The notes below the pieces were generated by a model. That model ran no database searches and was not told the DNA's origin. It saw only the letters and a list, made by a program, of their open reading frames with translations. From positions 1-9,993 of the forward strand of contig DOEU01000130.1 in the NCBI GenBank assembly GCA_003532555.1: DNA of 9,993 nt, given 5' to 3'. Below, in pieces: positions 6,692 through 9,993 of this stretch; the stretch's first letter is position 1; each line of letters starts with the position of its first letter. The translations under genes were made by a program, and so were the position numbers. This DNA comes from Verrucomicrobiota bacterium (GTDB lineage Bacteria; Verrucomicrobiota; Kiritimatiellia; Kiritimatiellales; Pontiellaceae).

Positions 6692-7920
6692 TGAAGTTCC
6701 TGTTTGATCTGCAAGATAAATATCTCGCACCCCTTTTTGAAAAGGGTGGAAAGTTTGAAAAATTATATCCGCTTTTTGAAGCAGGCGATACGTTTGCTCG
6801 AACACCAGGTGATGTAACCAAAGGGGCACCTCATGTACGTGATTCCATTGATCAGAAACGATTAATGATTTTTGTTATTTATGCTCTAACGCCATGCATC
6901 TTGTTTGGTATTTGGAATGCTGGGCATCAATTCAATGTCCACAACAATGTTGAAGAAGCTACTTTTTTAATGGATATGATTCGAGGCTCCTTGATGGTGC
7001 TCCCCATTATTTTCACCTCATATTTAGTAGGTGGCATCTGTGAGGTAACATTCGCATTAATTCGGAAACATGAGATCAACGAAGGCTTTTTGGTAAGTGG
7101 CATGTTATTCCCGCTTACCCTCGCCCCAACCACACCGCTCTGGCAAGTCGCATTGGGCATTGCATTCGGTATCATCATCGGAAAAGAGATCTTTGGAGGT
7201 GTTGGCTACAATGTTTTGAATCCCGCTTTAACGGGTCGTGCCTTTCTCTTCTTTGCATATCCAGCACAAATTTCGGGTGATCAAGTATGGGTAGGATCCG
7301 CCAGTAAGGCTCCTCTTGTGAACCAGATTATGGGCTATACACCGACTACAACAGATGGAGTAACCATGGCAACTCCATTGGGAGTAGCGGCTTCTTCAGA
7401 AGGCGTCTCTGCTCAAGCAGCTCTTGCTGATGCAGGGTACTCTCTATCAAATATGGTTTCTGGAGTCATTCCCGGAAGTATTGGATCCACCTCTGTCATA
7501 GCGATTTTGCTCGGACTCGGTTATCTCATGATTACTGGTGTTGCATCATCTCGGATAATCTTTAGTGGGATTGCAGGAGCGGCAGCCATGGGTGCACTCT
7601 TCAATCTATTACCCTTAGATAATTCTTTTGCAGCGCTTCCTTTTTACTATCACATCGTTATGGGTGGCTTCTTATTTGGGATCGTTTTTATGGCAACTGA
7701 TCCGGTATCTGCCGCGGCCAGTAATCGCGGTAAACTTATTTATGGTTTCCTGATTGGGGTGCTAACCGTGATTATTCGAGTTGCAAACCCCGCCTATCCG
7801 GAAGGCATTATGCTAGCCATTTTATTCATGAATGTAATGGCACCTATGATTGATCATTATGTTGTGCAGGGACATATTAAACAGCGGACTAAACTTGCGA
7901 GGGCCTTAAACCATGCGTGA
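6691..7920 (+). CDS. nqrB: Na+-translocating NADH:quinone reductase subunit B (FMN-bearing membrane subunit)
   Basis: NqrB is the main membrane subunit, with about ten hydrophobic helices. It carries covalently bound FMN and takes part in Na+ translocation. Recognisable blocks are the N-terminal RDSIDQKRLM (50-59), SGMLFPLTLAP (136-146), the NPALTGRAFLFFAYP run (177-191) and FMATDPVSAA (333-342). The flavin-attachment site is D222-G-V-T225-M-A-T227, which fits the D-x-x-(S/T)-x-A-T pattern and makes Thr227 the expected acceptor. The usual Gly between Ser and Ala is Met here. At 409 aa it matches the family. The ATG at 6691 is served by GGAGGAAGG about 6-10 nt upstream, inside the end of nqrA. 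The gene overlaps nqrC by 8 nt. FMN attachment would need the ApbE flavin transferase, which is not in the window. Confidence 0.96.
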   Translation: MKFLFDLQDKYLAPLFEKGGKFEKLYPLFEAGDTFARTPGDVTKGAPHVRDSIDQKRLMIFVIYALTPCILFGIWNAGHQFNVHNNVEEATFLMDMIRGSLMVLPIIFTSYLVGGICEVTFALIRKHEINEGFLVSGMLFPLTLAPTTPLWQVALGIAFGIIIGKEIFGGVGYNVLNPALTGRAFLFFAYPAQISGDQVWVGSASKAPLVNQIMGYTPTTTDGVTMATPLGVAASSEGVSAQAALADAGYSLSNMVSGVIPGSIGSTSVIAILLGLGYLMITGVASSRIIFSGIAGAAAMGALFNLLPLDNSFAALPFYYHIVMGGFLFGIVFMATDPVSAAASNRGKLIYGFLIGVLTVIIRVANPAYPEGIMLAILFMNVMAPMIDHYVVQGHIKQRTKLARALNHA

Positions 7921-8551
7921 AGAGAGTAAAACAATTGTATTTGCACTGGGCGTTTGTTTGATCTGCAGCATCTTACTTTCAGGATTAGCTGCCGGATTAA
8001 AAAGCATTCAAACTGCTAATCAGGAATTCGATGTAAAACGAAACATCGTGAAAGCCTTTGGTATCGATATCAGCACTCTAACACGTGACCAAATTGAAGA
8101 TACCTATCAAGTACACATCGAAGAAGAGATTGTCTCGGCTCCATCGGGTGAGATGCCAATCTACATGTGGAAAGAGTCTGATGGAACAAGCCCTTCAAAA
8201 TATGCCTTCCCCATATCTGGGAAAGGTCTATGGAGTATGATGTATGGATATCTTTCGGTTGAATCTGACCTTGAAACCGTTGCTGGTATTAGCTTTTACA
8301 AACATGGAGAGACCCCAGGTTTGGGTGCTGAAATCGAAAAACCTTGGTTTCTAACTCAGTTCACTGGAAAGAAACTTTATGAAAACGGTGCACCCACAGA
8401 CTTTCGTGTGCTGAAACCGGGTGCCGAGTTAGATGAATCATCCGTTGATGGAATTTCGGGTTCCACCATGACGTCTAAAGGCGTACAAGCACTCATCCAA
8501 CGAGATGCAGCCGCTTACGCAAATTACTTTAACAAAATCAGAGGGGGTTAA
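7913..8551 (+). CDS. nqrC: Na+-translocating NADH:quinone reductase subunit C (FMN-bearing)
   Basis: NqrC has one N-terminal membrane helix (about residues 8-30) and an FMN-binding domain on the far side of the membrane. The domain shows [11 protein letters not shown] (131-141), close to the family's GETPGLG block. The flavinylation site is D179-G-I-S182-G-S-T185, with Thr185 as the expected covalent FMN acceptor; Ser replaces the more common Ala before it. At 212 aa it is shorter than the roughly 257-aa Vibrio protein, but both ends and all key motifs are intact, so it is a compact form and not a truncation. The ATG at 7913 lies 8 nt inside the end of nqrB, with GAGGG about 9 nt upstream. 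It stops 2 nt before nqrD. Regulation is expected to be through the operon promoter. Confidence 0.95.
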   Translation: MREESKTIVFALGVCLICSILLSGLAAGLKSIQTANQEFDVKRNIVKAFGIDISTLTRDQIEDTYQVHIEEEIVSAPSGEMPIYMWKESDGTSPSKYAFPISGKGLWSMMYGYLSVESDLETVAGISFYKHGETPGLGAEIEKPWFLTQFTGKKLYENGAPTDFRVLKPGAELDESSVDGISGSTMTSKGVQALIQRDAAAYANYFNKIRGG

Positions 8552-8553
8552 AG

Positions 8554-9153
8554 ATGGCATCCGCTAAAAAACTAGTCACCGATCCATTTTCGGATAACAA
8601 CCCAATCACGGTACAAGCACTCGGGGTTTGTTCAGCGCTGGCGGTCACCGTGAGTCTTCAACCGGCGATTGTTATGACATTGGCACTCACATTTGTTGTC
8701 ACGGCATCAAATTTAATTATTTCACTCTTACGAAAAGTTATTCCAGGCGGGATTCGAATGATTGTCGAAATGGCTGTAATTGCCTCACTGGTAATCGTGA
8801 CAGATCAACTTTTGAAAGCTTACCTCTTTGATGTCAGTAAGCAGTTAAGCGTTTTTGTTGGCTTGATCATTACCAACTGTATCGTCATGGGGCGTGCTGA
8901 AGCATTTGCCCTCCAGAATCCACCTAAAGCGTCTTTATTAGACGGATTAGGTAACGGAGTAGGATATGGAATTATTCTTATTTCAGTTGCTGCTGTACGT
9001 GAATTTTTTGGATTCGGTACACTGTACGGTTTCAAAATTCTACCGGAAGCATATATGGGTAATGGATTAGCCCTGCTGGCTCCGGGCGCTTTCATTGTGT
9101 TAGGCCTGCTGATCTGGATTCAGCGTAGTTTTAACAAGTTTGTTGAGGAGTAA
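8554..9153 (+). CDS. nqrD: Na+-translocating NADH:quinone reductase subunit D
   Basis: NqrD is a six-helix membrane subunit related to NqrE and to RnfE. Together the pair holds a 2Fe-2S cluster in the membrane that passes electrons across it. The cluster ligands are visible as C26 (ALGVCSAL) and C109 ([14 protein letters not shown]). Other family blocks are [14 protein letters not shown] (60-73) and the [10 protein letters not shown] loop (129-138). At 199 aa it is slightly shorter than the roughly 210-aa Vibrio protein, with a short N-terminus. The ATG at 8554 follows GAGGGGGT by 5 nt; that site lies in the last codons of nqrC. The gap to nqrC is 2 nt and to nqrE 4 nt, so translation is almost certainly coupled. 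Confidence 0.95.
   Translation: MASAKKLVTDPFSDNNPITVQALGVCSALAVTVSLQPAIVMTLALTFVVTASNLIISLLRKVIPGGIRMIVEMAVIASLVIVTDQLLKAYLFDVSKQLSVFVGLIITNCIVMGRAEAFALQNPPKASLLDGLGNGVGYGIILISVAAVREFFGFGTLYGFKILPEAYMGNGLALLAPGAFIVLGLLIWIQRSFNKFVEE
9145..9150 (+). promoter_or_regulatory. Ribosome-binding site deciding the nqrE start
   Basis: GAGGAG, inside the last codons of nqrD, ends 7 nt before ATG at 9158. It rules out the in-frame TTG at 9140, which would lie upstream of this site. Confidence 0.7.
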
Positions 9154-9157
9154 ATCG

Positions 9158-9769
9158 ATGGAGTATTTAAACTTAGCTATTAAAGCGATTTTCATTGAAA
9201 ATATTCTCTTAGCCTATTTCTTAGGGATGTGTTCATTCTTGGCCTGTTCAAAGAAAGTTGATACGGCAACGGGGTTGGGCTTAGCGGTTATTTTTGTATT
9301 AACAATTACCGTTCCGACCAACTGGGCAATTAATAACTTTCTACTAAAGCCCGGTGCGCTTTCGTGGATTAATCCTAGTTTTGCAAGCGTAGACTTAAGC
9401 TTTCTAAGCTTAATCTGCTTTATTGCTACGATTGCATCCATGGTGCAGCTTGTGGAAATGGTATTGGATAAGTTCTTCCCACCGCTCTACCATGCCCTAG
9501 GTATTTTCCTACCCTTGATTACTGTGAACTGTTCAATCCTCGGTGGATCGCTCTTTATGGTCGAACGAGACTACTCTGTTGTCGAGTCCACCGTTTATGG
9601 ATTCAGTTCTGGAATTGGTTGGTTGTTGGCTATTGTGAGCATGGCGGCTATTCGTAAAAAACTACGTTATTCGCATTTACCAGATGGATTAAAAGGATTG
9701 GGTATTACGATGGTTATGACGGGTCTAATGGCAATGGCATTTATGTGTTTCTCAGGAATAGATCTTTAA
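9158..9769 (+). CDS. nqrE: Na+-translocating NADH:quinone reductase subunit E
   Basis: NqrE is the inverted-topology partner of NqrD, with six membrane helices, and it belongs to the NqrDE/RnfAE family. The start is typical ([21 protein letters not shown] at residues 2-22 in family form). The two expected iron-sulfur cysteines are C25 (GMCSFLA) and C125 (VNCSILGG); C30 also matches the family's CSFLACS pattern. [20 protein letters not shown] (106-125) is the family's signature run. At 203 aa it has the normal length. An in-frame TTG at 9140 would add six residues and overlap nqrD. The ATG at 9158 with GAGGAG 7 nt upstream is preferred and gives the usual N-terminus. The gap to nqrD is 4 nt, while the gap to nqrF is 59 nt, the widest within the operon. 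Confidence 0.95.
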   Translation: MEYLNLAIKAIFIENILLAYFLGMCSFLACSKKVDTATGLGLAVIFVLTITVPTNWAINNFLLKPGALSWINPSFASVDLSFLSLICFIATIASMVQLVEMVLDKFFPPLYHALGIFLPLITVNCSILGGSLFMVERDYSVVESTVYGFSSGIGWLLAIVSMAAIRKKLRYSHLPDGLKGLGITMVMTGLMAMAFMCFSGIDL

Positions 9770-9792
9770 TGTAATGAATGGTGGTTATACAA

Positions 9793-9813
9793 CGAACTAA
9801 TTTAGCGAACTAA
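9793..9813 (+). repeat. Short direct repeat between nqrE and nqrF
   Basis: CGAACTAA occurs at 9793-9800 and again at 9806-9813, a 13-nt period, in the 59-nt nqrE-nqrF gap. The second copy ends shortly before the weak nqrF ribosome-binding site. It could be chance. Confidence 0.35.
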
Positions 9814-9828
9814 CAACGGGACATAATT

Positions 9829-9993
9829 ATGGAAAGTACAAGTTATATCATCACCAGCGTAGTTGTCTTCACGGTCGTGATCATGGCATTGGTAACGATA
9901 TTAATGGCAGCTGCGAAAAAGCTCGTTCCTCAGGGATTTGCGAAGCTCTCTATCAACGAAGGTTCCCGGGAGATTGATGTCAAACCAGGCACA
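9829..9993 (+). CDS. nqrF: Na+-translocating NADH:quinone reductase subunit F, N-terminal 55 codons (3' end beyond window)
   Basis: NqrF is the NADH-oxidising subunit, with one N-terminal membrane helix, a ferredoxin-type 2Fe-2S domain and a FAD/NADH reductase domain. Only the helix and the first strand of the ferredoxin domain are visible. Residues 6-29 are hydrophobic (YIITSVVVFTVVIMAL and onward), then KKLVP (30-34) and KLSINEGSREIDVKPGT (39-55), which match the NqrF pattern of helix, K-LVP, ISIN and a closing PG. The cluster cysteines and nucleotide sites lie beyond the edge. The ATG at 9829 is preceded by a weak GGGA about 7 nt upstream. It lies 59 nt after nqrE in the conserved nqrABCDEF order, so the assignment is strong despite the short length. 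Confidence 0.92.
   Translation, partial: MESTSYIITSVVVFTVVIMALVTILMAAAKKLVPQGFAKLSINEGSREIDVKPGT

Noticed and set aside
9140..9157. Longer NqrE starting at an in-frame TTG
   Set aside because: It lies upstream of the GAGGAG site and inside nqrD. The start at 9158 gives the family's usual N-terminus.

Overview
The window looks like ordinary bacterial chromosome of moderate GC content (low-to-mid 40s % by eye). It has two divergent gene blocks that meet at about 4285-4337. Every base belongs to a gene or to one of three short gaps (53, 134 and 59 nt). I see no mobile element, tRNA, rRNA, CRISPR array or known riboswitch. The organism probably uses sodium-based energetics: it carries a six-gene Na+-translocating NADH:quinone reductase (NQR) operon and an NhaC-family carrier. 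NQR in a non-proteobacterial sequence context would suit a PVC-superphylum member or another marine or host-associated Gram-negative. That placement is a weak inference; no phylogenetic marker in the window settles it.

Left block, minus strand, read from 4284 down to 1: a short lysine 2,3-aminomutase (kamA), an NhaC-family secondary transporter, an MFS transporter and the first 93 codons of hemW. Each of the three junctions is a 4-nt stop/start overlap (TTGA, ATGA, GTGA), so the four genes are very probably one translationally coupled operon. The aminomutase keeps the two Asp residues that bind the lysine side chain in the clostridial enzyme. It lacks the Cys and the C-terminal segment that build the structural zinc site. 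With two transporters attached, the block may handle lysine or beta-lysine, but this is inference.

Right block, plus strand: a long-chain-type polyprenyl diphosphate synthase (4338-5201), probably supplying a quinone side chain. After a 134-nt gap with a plausible promoter comes nqrA-nqrB-nqrC-nqrD-nqrE and the first 55 codons of nqrF, cut by the window edge. The covalent-flavin threonines of NqrB and NqrC and the four membrane iron-sulfur cysteines of NqrD and NqrE are all present, so the complex looks functional.

The genes fit a sodium circuit: NQR exports Na+ while reducing quinone, the neighbouring prenyltransferase can make the quinone tail, and the NhaC-type carrier may spend or balance the Na+ gradient. 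The most distinctive features are the reduced KamA, its coupled transporter cassette, and the compact divergent promoter in which a perfect TATAAT for kamA overlaps the forward -10 region and the synthase mRNA may be leaderless.
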